From CAZXEU01 sp964639665 (GTDB taxonomy: Bacteria > Bacteroidota > Rhodothermia > Rhodothermales > Bin80): 34,052 nt of DNA. Position numbers and translations under genes: made by a program. Positions 1 through 8,176 of the stretch are shown here, piece by piece (the stretch's first letter is position 1; every line of letters starts with the position of its first letter). The stretch lies in NCBI GenBank assembly GCA_964639665.1, contig CAZXEU010000120.1, positions 1 to 34,052 of the forward strand, written 5' to 3'. A model generated the notes under the pieces. It did no database searches, was not told where the DNA came from, and worked only from the letters and a program-made list of their open reading frames with translations.

Positions 1-137
1 CCTGCGTAGAAGCAGGACCTGCGCATCCTTTACCATCTCGCTTGTGGACTGACCGAACAAATGGCCGGTCCACTCACAAGACGACGTCAAGTCCCGTTAA
101 TTCTAATTGTCGTCGCCGTTAATTCTAAATGTCGTCA
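1..137. mobile_element. Probable right end of an IS21-like insertion sequence
   Basis: The window opens in sequence without a recognisable gene and then shows two tandem 22-bp repeats at 94-115 and 116-137 (CCGTTAATTCTAA.TGTCGTC), which differ at only two positions. The second copy ends in CA at 137, and the AT-rich character stops there. Multiple short terminal repeats of this kind (read on the minus strand as TGACGACATTTAGAATTAAC) resemble the ends of IS21-family elements. No istA or istB protein can be read in the 137 bases available, so the family assignment rests on the repeats alone. An integron-like or phage-derived edge is a less likely alternative. Confidence 0.45.
94..137. repeat. 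Two tandem 22-bp direct repeats
   Basis: Copy 1 is 94-115 and copy 2 is 116-137, with 20 of 22 positions identical. The shared core is CCGTTAATTCTAA followed by TGTCGTC. They abut without a spacer. They would fit transposase-binding repeats at an element end. Confidence 0.8.
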
Positions 138-1093
138 ATCACCTGATCGAGCAGTAGGGACACTGCGTGCGGTAGAGCAGTCGCCGATCCGATCAGGTAG
201 CGTATTCATGCCCGCTTGCATCTGAAGCTGCGGCGAACGTGCCACGCCTCGGGCGCAGAATCTCGTGGCCGGGCGTGCAGATCCTTCGATCTCGCCGCAT
301 GGCGTTGGCCGGCCGCGCAAGATGGCGCTTATCGCTGCCTAGTCCGCATTCTGGCTGAGGCGGTGTACACTGGTCACGAGCCGCTCAAATGGCTAGCCAC
401 TGCCGTGTGAGACCCGGTTCCAAAGGAACCGGGGGCCTTCCGGACAAGGGCGGTCCGACCTGGCTGCGGAGGCAATTCCGTGTAACTGCGCACTGTGTTA
501 TGGTCCCGCAAAGGCCGGCCATACGCGCACATGCCGCGTCACCGGCAGCCATATCGTAGATGGCCCACTCTGGCCGGCATGACCCGCGATAGAGGCCGCT
601 ACGGCATCGTCCCCGGGGGATAATGGCCGGGTCCTGGGTGTCGTGCAAGGCCTTTTACGCGCGGACGGATACCCGGCGCTGCGGCGCATCCGCACAGCCT
701 CCAGGCTAATCATGCTCCGGCACGACTGCCTGCAAGGCTCTGCATGGCAAGCCATGGCACCGGTGCGCCCGCGCAGGCGATGTCAGTGATTCCGCCGCAG
801 GCGTCTATTCTAAGCATGCGGCCCAAATGCCGTTCGGCGCGGCAATGACTGCCACACCCCGCCGGCTTGGCACATCCGGCGGGAGCGGAGTCCGCAATCT
901 GGGTGCAGCGGCCCAAGCGGACGCGATGCCGGCGGCAGAAAACACGATAGCTGCTTCCCTTGAACCCTGCCCTTGCGGCATCGCGTCCGCCCTGCGCGGG
1001 CTCTAGCACACGGACGCGCCGGGTGCTTGATTTGCCTATTCCGACCCGCAGCTGCGCAGGAAGTGCGGGTGAAGTCGAAGTTCCGACTCTCAA
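138..1093. other. Gene-poor stretch, no supported coding region
   Basis: Open frames here are short, lie on both strands and match no family I recognise. The only clear structure is a perfect hairpin at 413-433. This may be decayed DNA next to the insertion-sequence end. Confidence 0.5.
413..433. terminator. Perfect 9-bp hairpin, terminator-like
   Basis: CCCGGTTCC, a three-base AAA loop, then GGAACCGGG form a perfect inverted repeat. It begins two bases after a TGA that closes a 64-codon open frame at 216-410, for which no function is recognised. There is no T-run on either side, so intrinsic termination is not assured. Confidence 0.35.
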
Positions 1094-1332
1094 TTGGCAC
1101 GGTTGTTGCGCCATAGGCTCACCAAGGATCATCGCAGCCGCGCGAGGACCGGCACAGACAAGGAGCGAAGGGCTTTGCAAAGGACGTTGAAAGCTGCCGG
1201 AGCAGAGGCCGAAGGCAGACCGGAGCGAAGGATCCGTACCAACCATCAGATTTCACGATAAGCAGGGAGGCGCATGCATCTAAGCTACTGGGATTCCAAA
1301 CACCTCACAACAAAACCAAGGAGGGTAATACC
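1094..1332 (+). repeat. Upstream region of first lipoprotein gene, copy 1 of a tandem duplication
   Basis: This segment aligns with 2055-2311 upstream of the second lipoprotein gene. Shared blocks include GGATCATC followed by GCAGCCGC/AAGCCGC, GGACGTTG, and near the genes GCATGCATC followed by GCTACTGGGAT. Small indels separate the copies. The promoter of the lipoprotein gene should lie here. AAGGAGGGTAAT just before the ATG at 1333 contains a good Shine-Dalgarno (AAGGAGG). Confidence 0.6.
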
Positions 1333-1827
1333 ATGAGGAGTTTCCATTTCCTAGCGGCTCTAGCGCTAATCTTCGGCATCCTGGCAGGGTGCGATTCTGT
1401 TGGTGAAACCGGTCAAATCGGTGAGTCCGGCATGGGCGAATCGGGTGAATCCGGCTCAGGCGAATCCGGGTCGGGCGAACACGGTGGAGCCGGTGAATCA
1501 GGTGATTCCGGGTCGGGAGAACCCGGTGAATCCGGCACCCAGTACTCGTTGTCGGACACCGCCCGTGAGATACGAAACGGGGTTGAGTTGGTCATGAACT
1601 ACGACAGTGCCAGCATGGAATTTGTCGGCACGGTCACCAACACGACGACCGCCACGGTAACGAAGGTCCGGGTCGAGATCCACCTGTCCAACCGTGTAGA
1701 GCTTGGCCCCACGCCAAACGTGAATCTCGCGCCGGGTGAATCGAAATCGGTCACGCTTGATGCCAGCTCTCAGAGCAACTTCAACTCATACAGCGTGCAC
1801 GTTGAAATCGGCAACACCAACGCGTAG
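1333..1827 (+). CDS. FxLYD-type lipoprotein with Gly-Glu-Ser-rich linker (copy 1)
   Basis: The 164-residue product begins with a lipoprotein signal peptide. A basic N-terminus and hydrophobic core end in a clear lipobox LAGC, with Cys20 as the predicted lipidated residue. Residues about 22-68 are low-complexity, built from Gly, Glu and Ser in repeats such as GESGSGE. Residues about 70-164 form a small beta domain with FVGTVTNTT, EIHLSN and LGPTPNVNLAPGES, the pattern of FxLYD-like domains found in bacterial surface proteins. The start is well supported by AAGGAGG 6-8 bases upstream. It is the first of two tandem paralogs and is followed by a strong hairpin. The function is not known. A role as an envelope-anchored, flexible-stalk binding protein is inferred from architecture only. 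Confidence 0.85.
   Translation: MRSFHFLAALALIFGILAGCDSVGETGQIGESGMGESGESGSGESGSGEHGGAGESGDSGSGEPGESGTQYSLSDTAREIRNGVELVMNYDSASMEFVGTVTNTTTATVTKVRVEIHLSNRVELGPTPNVNLAPGESKSVTLDASSQSNFNSYSVHVEIGNTNA
1425..1535 (+). repeat. Minisatellite-like repeat coding for Gly-Glu-Ser units
   Basis: Imperfect repetitions of GGTGAATCCGG / GGCGAATCCGG encode the GES-rich stalk of the first lipoprotein. The equivalent stretch in the paralog, about 2397-2478, is shorter. Repeat number can change in steps of three bases without breaking the frame. Confidence 0.7.
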
Positions 1828-1880
1828 ACCTGGATGCGGGCACAGAAGTTGACCTCGATCCCGCCAGATCGGGTCCAGCA

Positions 1881-1918
1881 AGCGGGGAGCACCCTCAATG
1901 CGCAGGGCGCTCCCCGCT
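1881..1918 (+). terminator. Hairpin after first lipoprotein gene
   Basis: AGCGGGGAGC pairs perfectly with GCTCCCCGCT across an 18-base loop. It lies 53 bp past the stop of the lipoprotein gene. No T-tract follows, so it may act as an RNA 3'-end stabiliser or a factor-assisted terminator. The first base pairs beyond the stem (GC/GC) extend it with one bulge. Confidence 0.5.
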
Positions 1919-2054
1919 GCCCGTTCGGGAAAGCGTCTGCGTCTCGGCCGCAGGCAGACGAGACTCATGCTGCTCGAGCTCGGCCGTGCCTCGCTTGGAG
2001 CAGCGAGAGGTCACGCCTTGGGTTGCGCAGGCAAAGGCGACTGAGCAGCCCCTT

Positions 2055-2311
2055 GCTGGCACGTTTTGGCGTCTTATGTGCTCAGCCGGGATCATCAAAG
2101 CCGCACGCGGCCCGGCGTAGCGATGTCGCGAGGGGTTGTTTCGGGGACGTTGGAATCAGCCGCAGAAACTACTCCGGGCGGATCGGCATCGCAAGGCGAA
2201 CCGAACCGACCCCGTAATCCTTCCTACTCATCCGAATCCACTCATTTCACAAGGCCACATGCATCCATGCTACTGGGATACCATACACGTCACACTAAAA
2301 CCAACGATCCC
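2055..2311 (+). repeat. Upstream region of second lipoprotein gene, copy 2 of the tandem duplication
   Basis: Homologous to 1094-1332. The ACATGCATCCATGCTACTGG block near 2259 mirrors GCATGCATCTAAGCTACTGG near 1272. Unlike copy 1, the bases before the ATG (ACCAACGATCCC) lack a good Shine-Dalgarno, so translation may be weaker. Confidence 0.6.
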
Positions 2312-2767
2312 ATGAGGAATTTCCAGTTGCTAATGGCGCTCGCGCTGGTCATCAACATTCTTGTCGGGTGCGACTCTATGGCTGAAACCGGAGAATGCGG
2401 GGAAGGCGGTGAATCCGGCGAATCCGGATCGGGCGAACACGGCGAATCCGGATCAGGCGAACCCGGCGAATCGGGTACCCAATATTCGCTGACGGAAACG
2501 GCCAAGGACGTACGAAACGGAGTAGAGCTGGTCATCAAGTACGACAGCTCAAGCAAGGAATTTGTAGGCACCGTCACCAACACGACCAATGCGACGGTGT
2601 CGATGGTGAGGGTCGAGATCCATCTGTCGAACTGCGTGGAGCTTGGACCGACGCCAAACGTGGATCTAGCGCCGGGTGAAGCAAAGACGGTCACGCTTGA
2701 TGCCCGCTCGCAGAGCAATTTCGATTACTACAGCGTGCATGTCGAAATCGGCTCGTCCAGCGCGTAG
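2312..2767 (+). CDS. FxLYD-type lipoprotein with Gly-Glu-Ser-rich linker (copy 2)
   Basis: This 151-residue paralog of the gene at 1333 starts at the ATG whose product begins MRNFQLLMALAL. A longer in-frame opening back to 2066 runs into the duplicated non-coding upstream region and was rejected. The signal peptide ends in lipobox LVGC (Cys20). The Gly-Glu-Ser linker (about residues 28-55) is shorter than in copy 1, and the FxLYD-like C-terminal domain (FVGTVTNTT, EIHLSN, LGPTPNVDLAPGE) is highly similar. The two proteins therefore differ mostly in stalk length and in local substitutions. A Cys replaces Arg in the HLSNCVE motif, giving one unpaired Cys in the mature domain. Function is unknown. 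Confidence 0.82.
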   Translation: MRNFQLLMALALVINILVGCDSMAETGECGEGGESGESGSGEHGESGSGEPGESGTQYSLTETAKDVRNGVELVIKYDSSSKEFVGTVTNTTNATVSMVRVEIHLSNCVELGPTPNVDLAPGEAKTVTLDARSQSNFDYYSVHVEIGSSSA

Positions 2768-3246
2768 CTGCCTTTGAGGAGACGGCAAATCGGCATGGAG
2801 GGCAGCGCCCACCACGCGACCGCAATCCGGGCAAACGGTCCGCACCAATCGGGATGTACTTCGCCGCGAAAGAGCTCCGGCGCCCGTTTGTGATGCTGGC
2901 CCACATGGAAGCGCTGCGCCGCTTCCTGAAGGGGGAGCTGGAATCCAGGCCGACCTACGCCTTCGTGGGCCGGAGCACAGCGAGTCAACTGTTCAGCGCG
3001 GTAATGCGGTACCGGTGATCCGGAAGCGTCTGCGCAAGAAACGGATACGCTCCGGCAAGGAGGTATTCAGACGGAATCTTCGGCGGCCCTGCCGGTCGTC
3101 AGCGCGCTGCAAACTGCTTCGACGGGCCCGGCCGGTCTGATCATCGGCGAAGCCGGAGCCTGGTTCCTCGCATCCTTGCCTATCTTCCTCACTGAGGCCC
3201 CGGGAGTGGCCGGAAGCGTCCAGTTCATGGCCGGTGCGAGCCAGGG
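2768..3246. other. Spacer with a possible 54-codon ORF
   Basis: On the plus strand an ATG at 2854 opens 54 codons ending at TGA 3016-3018 (begins MYFAAKELRR, ends FSAVMRYR). An open frame without a start codon follows at 3005-3271. Neither matches a family I recognise. They could be remnants of a broken gene cut off by the sulfotransferase gene on the other strand. I see no other structure. Confidence 0.3.
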
Positions 3247-4302
3247 TCAGGATCCCTCGTCGTCCGGATAACCGAGGATCTTCTGCCCTTGCGCACACGC
3301 TTTCGCTAGCCGGATCCGCTCATCTCGGGGGAGGCGAACCCAGCTGGGCGATTTCCTTCGCGGCAGGGCCGCGAGCTCGTCGAGCCACCGCGCGTCAGCC
3401 AGCTCCGGCCCGATGAATTCTGCAAGGCGGGTCATCTCCTCCCTGGGCGACTTGAGCAGCGACTCGAATCGCATGGAGAGAACCCGGTCGGAGGACAAAG
3501 TGCTCAGAAACGCGGTGCCCTTCTCGATCAACCCGCTCCACATCCATCCGAAAGACTCAACCGGAATATTGCGGTCGAGGAATTGCTTCGGCGACATCAG
3601 GCGCGTCTGTATCCGAGCGGCGACGTGCACCCACGGACTGCTTCCCCGCCAGTTGACGTGCGAAAACGGGTCGAGCCCCAACTTCCGGAGCATGAGCGAA
3701 CTTATCGCCATAGCGCGGAAGCCGGGATGATCGAACATGGAAATCGCGGTATCCCGTCCGTCCCGGTAGATGTGGACGAAGCGCGCGTCCGGGAAGCAGC
3801 GCGCCAGCACAGGCGTCATCGGCAGCGTCCCTCCGGTGCGTTCCACCCAAACCCGCCTGCCGAACCGCGCCCTGAGCCATGCAAACACGAAGCGGTAGTG
3901 GTCCGTCAACCTGTGCCTACCCCTTTTCCTGATTTCCGGGCCCAGCTCGTCCCACAACTCCTCGTGCGCGTCTGTGAGGTGAGGGAGCGTCGTGCACAAG
4001 ATCGGGGGGAGCTCGTGTGCCCCGTACCGTCCCCCTGACCGGAGGGGATAGAGCAACTCGTCGATGGACGCGCATTCGAGAAACGCCTGCAAGGCCTGCG
4101 TCGGTGTGTTCAACTTGCGGAATGCAGCCTCGCCACTGACCCGGGGTGCGCGCACGCTCCCGGGTCCCAGATAGGCGAAGAACTCCGACACGCTCAGGAT
4201 CTGCGGGTGCAGCCGCAGCATTGCCGACAGGAGGGTGGACCCGCATCGGCCGGTGCTTACGACGAATACCGGCGCCAGCAGCTTGTCGCCGCGTTCAATC
4301 AT
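3247..4302 (-). CDS. PAPS-dependent sulfotransferase family protein A
   Basis: The 351-residue product is a sulfotransferase. This family transfers a sulfuryl group from PAPS to a hydroxyl or amine. The 5'-phosphosulfate loop is visible at residues 12-25 (VFVVSTGRCGSTLL) and the 3'-phosphate-binding segment at 175-190 (FVHIYRDGRDTAISMF). The ATG at 4302 was chosen because it gives the classic overlap ATGATTGA with the stop of the upstream sulfotransferase. A GTG at 4332 would add ten residues. There is no signal peptide, so it acts in the cytoplasm. It is the last gene of a three-gene overlapping operon with a second sulfotransferase and a GPP34-P450 fusion, which suggests it sulfates a product hydroxylated by the P450. 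The substrate is not identifiable from the sequence. Confidence 0.88.
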   Translation of the reverse strand: MIERGDKLLAPVFVVSTGRCGSTLLSAMLRLHPQILSVSEFFAYLGPGSVRAPRVSGEAAFRKLNTPTQALQAFLECASIDELLYPLRSGGRYGAHELPPILCTTLPHLTDAHEELWDELGPEIRKRGRHRLTDHYRFVFAWLRARFGRRVWVERTGGTLPMTPVLARCFPDARFVHIYRDGRDTAISMFDHPGFRAMAISSLMLRKLGLDPFSHVNWRGSSPWVHVAARIQTRLMSPKQFLDRNIPVESFGWMWSGLIEKGTAFLSTLSSDRVLSMRFESLLKSPREEMTRLAEFIGPELADARWLDELAALPRRKSPSWVRLPRDERIRLAKACAQGQKILGYPDDEGS

Positions 4303-5446
4303 TCGCGGTCGGTGGTTCGTAGCCCCATTCACGCACGGCGAACCCCCAGTTCCTGGCCACCTTGTCGATCAGCGACCGATCGAACCGGTAACGGTTCTTG
4401 CGGTAGCCGGACAATGTCCCGAGGTATTCCTCGACGGGTTTCCGCGCCTGTTCCCAACCCGGCAAACCCAGTGCCCCGTAGACGCGCTCGAGGATGCCCA
4501 CGGCATCCGCCTCGATGTCCTCGAATTTCACTTCGATCAGATTCCCCCTCGGAATCAATGACCGGTCGCGCATGTAATTGCGCATCATGCCGACGTAGTT
4601 GGAAATCATCGAGGCCTCGATCACTTCCCAGTCCACGTCTTGTAGCTGGTACAAGGGAATGAGGGTGCGGTAGAGATTCATCGTGGAAGGGAACACGACA
4701 TACGGATTGCGCACGATGAAGATGAATTTCGCGCCGGGAAAGAGTCGAAGCAGATGAGCGGTCCGGCCGAGGTTGGCCGGCGTCTTTAGCACGAGCCGCC
4801 GGCCGTCCGAAGCCACAGTGGCCTTGCGCAGCACATGCAGATAGCTGTCCTGCCACTCCCGGTGCTCCGCCTCGGTCAGCCGCATGGTTCCCATCTTTTC
4901 CACGATTTCCCTCACCTGGCAAGGAAACGAGAAATGGTGCACGGACGACAGCCGGGAAGCCGCCGCAAGGGCCAGTTCCTCTTCCTGGGGGAGTTTCAGG
5001 GAAACCGCCACGTTGTCCATGGGGCGTCTTGACGGGAGCCTTCCGGCGATCAGCCGATCCAGCCATCCGCGCGAAATCAGGAAGAAGGGGGCGGCAAACG
5101 CATGAAATGTCGACACGTATCCCAGGCCGGGATCGTGCGCCATCAGGTTGTGAAGGTGGGTGGTTCCTGAACGGGCAAAGCCCTGAATGAAGATCGGCGG
5201 CCGGCAGATCTCGGTCCGTGCCAGCCGGCGGCCGTAGCGAAGCCTCTCGGCGAGGCGCAACGGTGCCGTAACGGCGCTCGTCGCCAGTATTGACGCAAAT
5301 CTGCCCCAATAGCGCGGCTGCACGCCGCCGTATTCGCGCACGAGACGCCACCATAGCGACAGCGGCGAAGTTGCGAACAGATGCGGTTGGGAGGTGCTGG
5401 AATTGGCCAAGTCCGAGCTGCCTGCTAACTGTAGGCGGGTCGTCAT
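4295..5446 (-). CDS. Sulfotransferase family protein B (Sulfotransfer_3-like)
   Basis: This 383-residue protein has the 5'-phosphosulfate loop at residues 84-102 (PPIFIQGFARSGTTHLHN region) and a later segment LKTPANLGRTAHLLRLFPG (220-238). The latter runs into the 3'-phosphate-binding strand-helix KFIFIVRNPYVVFPST (240-255). This arrangement is typical of bacterial Sulfotransfer_3-type enzymes. It differs clearly from sulfotransferase A, so the two are not recent duplicates and may act on different positions or substrates. Its ATG shares one base with the P450 stop (TGATG), which indicates translational coupling. There is an amphipathic N-terminal region but no clear signal peptide. Confidence 0.9.
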   Translation of the reverse strand: MTTRLQLAGSSDLANSSTSQPHLFATSPLSLWWRLVREYGGVQPRYWGRFASILATSAVTAPLRLAERLRYGRRLARTEICRPPIFIQGFARSGTTHLHNLMAHDPGLGYVSTFHAFAAPFFLISRGWLDRLIAGRLPSRRPMDNVAVSLKLPQEEELALAAASRLSSVHHFSFPCQVREIVEKMGTMRLTEAEHREWQDSYLHVLRKATVASDGRRLVLKTPANLGRTAHLLRLFPGAKFIFIVRNPYVVFPSTMNLYRTLIPLYQLQDVDWEVIEASMISNYVGMMRNYMRDRSLIPRGNLIEVKFEDIEADAVGILERVYGALGLPGWEQARKPVEEYLGTLSGYRKNRYRFDRSLIDKVARNWGFAVREWGYEPPTAND

Positions 5447-7506
5447 CAGTGGCGGCGGGCAATGACGATCTTGAAGCTGGATTTCGGGGCCGCCACGGTG
5501 GAATGACTCATTTGCAACTCGTAGTTCGGCCGATGCAATGTGATTTCGGCCTGGTGCAGCATGGACGCGAGTGTCAGAGCCAGGCTCACCTCGGTGAAGC
5601 CGTTGCCCAGACAGTGGTGCGTGCCTATGCCGAAGGGTGCATACACGCCCGGTGCCCGGTGTTCAGCGCGTTCTGGCGCGTAGCGGTCTATATCGAACAA
5701 TTCCGGTTCGGGGAAGTGCTCCGCGAGGACGTGCGGTAGGGTGGTGGCGAACATGGCCGTTGTGCCGGCCGGAATCACATGCCCCGCGAACTCGAACGTG
5801 TTGATCACGGTGCGCACCAGCACCGGTGCGACCCGGTAGATCCGCAAGGTCTCCATCGCCACGCGGTGCGTAACGTCCATGGCTTGAAGCTTTCGGGCCG
5901 TGGGGCCGCCATTGGCGAACAGCTCGTCCGCCTCGGGGAGCATCCGCGCCATCACCTCGGGGTGCCTGAGCACCGCGTACAGCATGCATGTGGCTACGCT
6001 GGCGGCCGTATGCAGACCGGCGATGAACGGTCCGATGCAGGCGGACACCAGCTCCGTTTCGGTTAGGAATTGCGGATCGGTTCGGTGCAGCGCCAGGACA
6101 TCGTCGATAAGATTCCGCTCCCCTGCTCCAGGGCACTCTGCTTCGTGCATGCGCACCAGATGCTCGGACAAGGCCTCCATCCGGACACGCGCACGGCGCA
6201 TGCGTGGCGTTCGGAGCGTGAACTCCGGAAGGCGCATCGTCGTGACGGCGATCACCCGGTCAAGGTAGGCAACGAGGTCCGGCATGTACTCGTCCGCGTC
6301 GATGCCGGTACAGAGCAGTCCGATTTGCTTGGCGATGATGCGCCGCAGGATCGGCAGCGCCGATACCGGCGTTTGCTCGGGCAGGTCGCAGGTCTCCCTG
6401 GCCACGATCTCGGTCGCCGCATCTACGCGGTCGAGGAAATACCTTCGCGAATAGCCGTGGCTCAACGCCTGCCGGAGGCGGGCATGCTCGGCGCCGTCCA
6501 TCCCGAGGATAAACCGGTGAGCGCCTAGCGCGCGCGTCATGCTGGCGTAGAAATCGGCGTTGCGGAGGTGCAGCCGGCCATGGCGCTGGATGAATGTGTT
6601 CGCCTCCGGTCCCGCGAGCACCGTGAAGGTGTGCGAAAACGCGCGGATGCGGAATACCGGGCCAATCTCCCGGTACTGCCGGGCCAGGTAGGGTATCGGG
6701 TCCCCCACCAAGCGGAAGGCGTTTCCGGCGATCGGCAGCCCGCCCCCGTCGGCGAAGGGTATGGCGCCCAGCGCCCGAGCCCGGGCCGCCCGGGTGCGCA
6801 GGGCTGACCGCCGCCCGCGAACGGACTCGGCTCCATGGACGCCCGCCTTGCGGATCGCCGCGTAGACCCTTCGGCCGATCAGATCCAGCTTGCAGATGAG
6901 TTCGAGCCGGTCCCGGACCTCGGCCATTTCCGCGGGTGAGAGCAGCCGCGTGAAGATTCCGCAAGCATTTACGAGTGCTATTAACATGACGTCCCGGGGG
7001 GCCGGTACCTCGTCCGAGAAGAGAACGGCCATGATACGCAGTTCGACTTCACGTTCGGCCTCGCCGTCCACCAGTGGATACCGGCGCGAGCGGACGACCT
7101 TGCGAGTCACCGAATGCAGCCCCGCCCCCGACTCTCGCTCCACGATGCCCCGCTCGACCAGGCGGTCAAGGGCGCCCCTCCGTATTCGAGCCGCATGCGC
7201 CGGCTCGGCCAAGCGATCGATCCAATAGGCCGTGTTCCGGGTCTCGGTGACCCGGGCGATCGAATCCAGGCAGGGATCAAGCAGGCTATCGCCGACGGGG
7301 GTCGAATCGAGTAGAATGAGACGCTCGGGAACGGTGTCTATGCGATCCTCCAGCGCCAGGTCCATCAGAACGGAGCCGGCGAGGGCGCACCGCAGGGACC
7401 GATCCGGAATCGGGGCGAGCGCCCCCGTGTCCTTGTCGAGCAGCAGGAGAATCAGTTCTTCAGCGAACCTGAGCCCCTCCCGCGACGGCAACACTGCCGC
7501 ATTCAT
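5446..7506 (-). CDS. GPP34-domain / cytochrome P450 fusion protein
   Basis: The product has 686 residues and two parts. Residues about 10-222 resemble the GPP34 (Golgi phosphoprotein 3-like) helical domain, beginning LRFAEELILLLLDKDTG, with the late helix pattern SPAEMAEVRDRLELICK. Eukaryotic GPP34 proteins bind phosphatidylinositol-4-phosphate, but the bacterial role is unknown. Residues about 245-686 are a cytochrome P450 with I-helix AGLHTAA (496-502), ExxR motif ETLR (552-555) and heme loop FGIGTHHCLG with thiolate Cys632. A His before the I-helix Thr (AGxHT) is a trait seen in CYP51-type P450s, whereas most have Asp or Glu. A single uninterrupted frame joins both parts through an Arg/Ala-rich linker (about 225-247). 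It is the first gene of the operon with two sulfotransferases. Likely job: oxidation of a lipophilic, membrane-associated substrate that is then sulfated (inference). No redox partner is encoded nearby. Confidence 0.9.
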   Translation of the reverse strand: MNAAVLPSREGLRFAEELILLLLDKDTGALAPIPDRSLRCALAGSVLMDLALEDRIDTVPERLILLDSTPVGDSLLDPCLDSIARVTETRNTAYWIDRLAEPAHAARIRRGALDRLVERGIVERESGAGLHSVTRKVVRSRRYPLVDGEAEREVELRIMAVLFSDEVPAPRDVMLIALVNACGIFTRLLSPAEMAEVRDRLELICKLDLIGRRVYAAIRKAGVHGAESVRGRRSALRTRAARARALGAIPFADGGGLPIAGNAFRLVGDPIPYLARQYREIGPVFRIRAFSHTFTVLAGPEANTFIQRHGRLHLRNADFYASMTRALGAHRFILGMDGAEHARLRQALSHGYSRRYFLDRVDAATEIVARETCDLPEQTPVSALPILRRIIAKQIGLLCTGIDADEYMPDLVAYLDRVIAVTTMRLPEFTLRTPRMRRARVRMEALSEHLVRMHEAECPGAGERNLIDDVLALHRTDPQFLTETELVSACIGPFIAGLHTAASVATCMLYAVLRHPEVMARMLPEADELFANGGPTARKLQAMDVTHRVAMETLRIYRVAPVLVRTVINTFEFAGHVIPAGTTAMFATTLPHVLAEHFPEPELFDIDRYAPERAEHRAPGVYAPFGIGTHHCLGNGFTEVSLALTLASMLHQAEITLHRPNYELQMSHSTVAAPKSSFKIVIARRH

Positions 7507-8176
7507 GCGGTGGTCCCTACGCGTGGGACAGTTTCCCGGCTCATTTCAGGTAGAATCCTGTCAGTGTTATGGGCTGTGGCGGAGCATGCCAGCCTCGGTA
7601 GGCCATGGATTGCAGGGATGACTGCGTTTTGGTTGGAGAGTCCCCTTCCAGTTCATAGCAGTCTGCGGCCGGACTTCTATTCCGGAGCTTCTTGCGGGGT
7701 CGAAGGTGGTTGCGGCAGGCAAAGTAGGCATCCAGCCGCTTTCGATCTTCGGGCACGGTTAATTGCTCGTGAATACAGACCCCCTCGTACTTGACGCTGT
7801 GCCACGGGCACTTAATCTGGATTTTGTGGCAGCACCGCTGCACATCGAATTGCGGGTGCCGGTGCTCTTCGGCCGGGCAATAGGCCCCGTGCATCGGACG
7901 GAGGCAGCTACCGCGGTGCGCGCTGTACATCTTCCGCTGGACGAAACCGGCGTTAGGTTTGGCCAGCATTCAGAATCGCATGCATAGCCCCGCAAATTAT
8001 TCCAGGATGATTCAGTGCTGAATGCCAGAAGACCCGTTGTCCGCAGACAACTCAACCGGTGATCGCCAGTGAGGACGAAGAACTCCAGCGAGCGCCTGTT
8101 TCTGCGATCGTGATGGCCGCCGGCTTTCGCATGATTTAACCTTGTAAATCCGGCATGAAAGTCCTGAATTGCAAGG
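7507..8176. other. Spacer with a Cys/His-rich minus-strand ORF
   Basis: On the minus strand 7541-7969 encodes 142 residues with a Cys/His-rich centre, including CPAEEHRH, RCCHKIQIKCPWH and ACRNH. The CPWH motif recalls one half of a Rieske site or a zinc-binding transposase segment, but the rest does not fit either family. No Shine-Dalgarno is evident before its ATG. The promoter for the P450 operon should also lie here. The coding status is undecided. Confidence 0.3.

Noticed and set aside
94..137. CRISPR-type repeats
   Set aside because: There are only two repeats without spacers, no cas genes, and they abut directly.
1425..1535. Possible collagen-like Gly-X-Y domain in the first lipoprotein
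   Set aside because: Glycine recurs often, but the three-residue register is broken several times, so it is a flexible low-complexity linker and not a triple helix.
2066..2311. N-terminal extension of the second lipoprotein to an ATG at 2066
   Set aside because: The extra 82 codons lie in the duplicated non-coding upstream region and would bury the signal peptide and lipobox inside the protein.
3005..3271. Start-less open frame (LPVVSALQTASTGPAG...) before the sulfotransferase 3' end
   Set aside because: There is no ATG, GTG or TTG start in frame and no family match. It overlaps the 3' end of a well-supported gene on the other strand.
4329..5462. 377-codon minus-strand frame overlapping sulfotransferase B
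   Set aside because: The Pro/Arg/Gly-rich translation is a frame shadow. The alternate frame has full sulfotransferase motifs.
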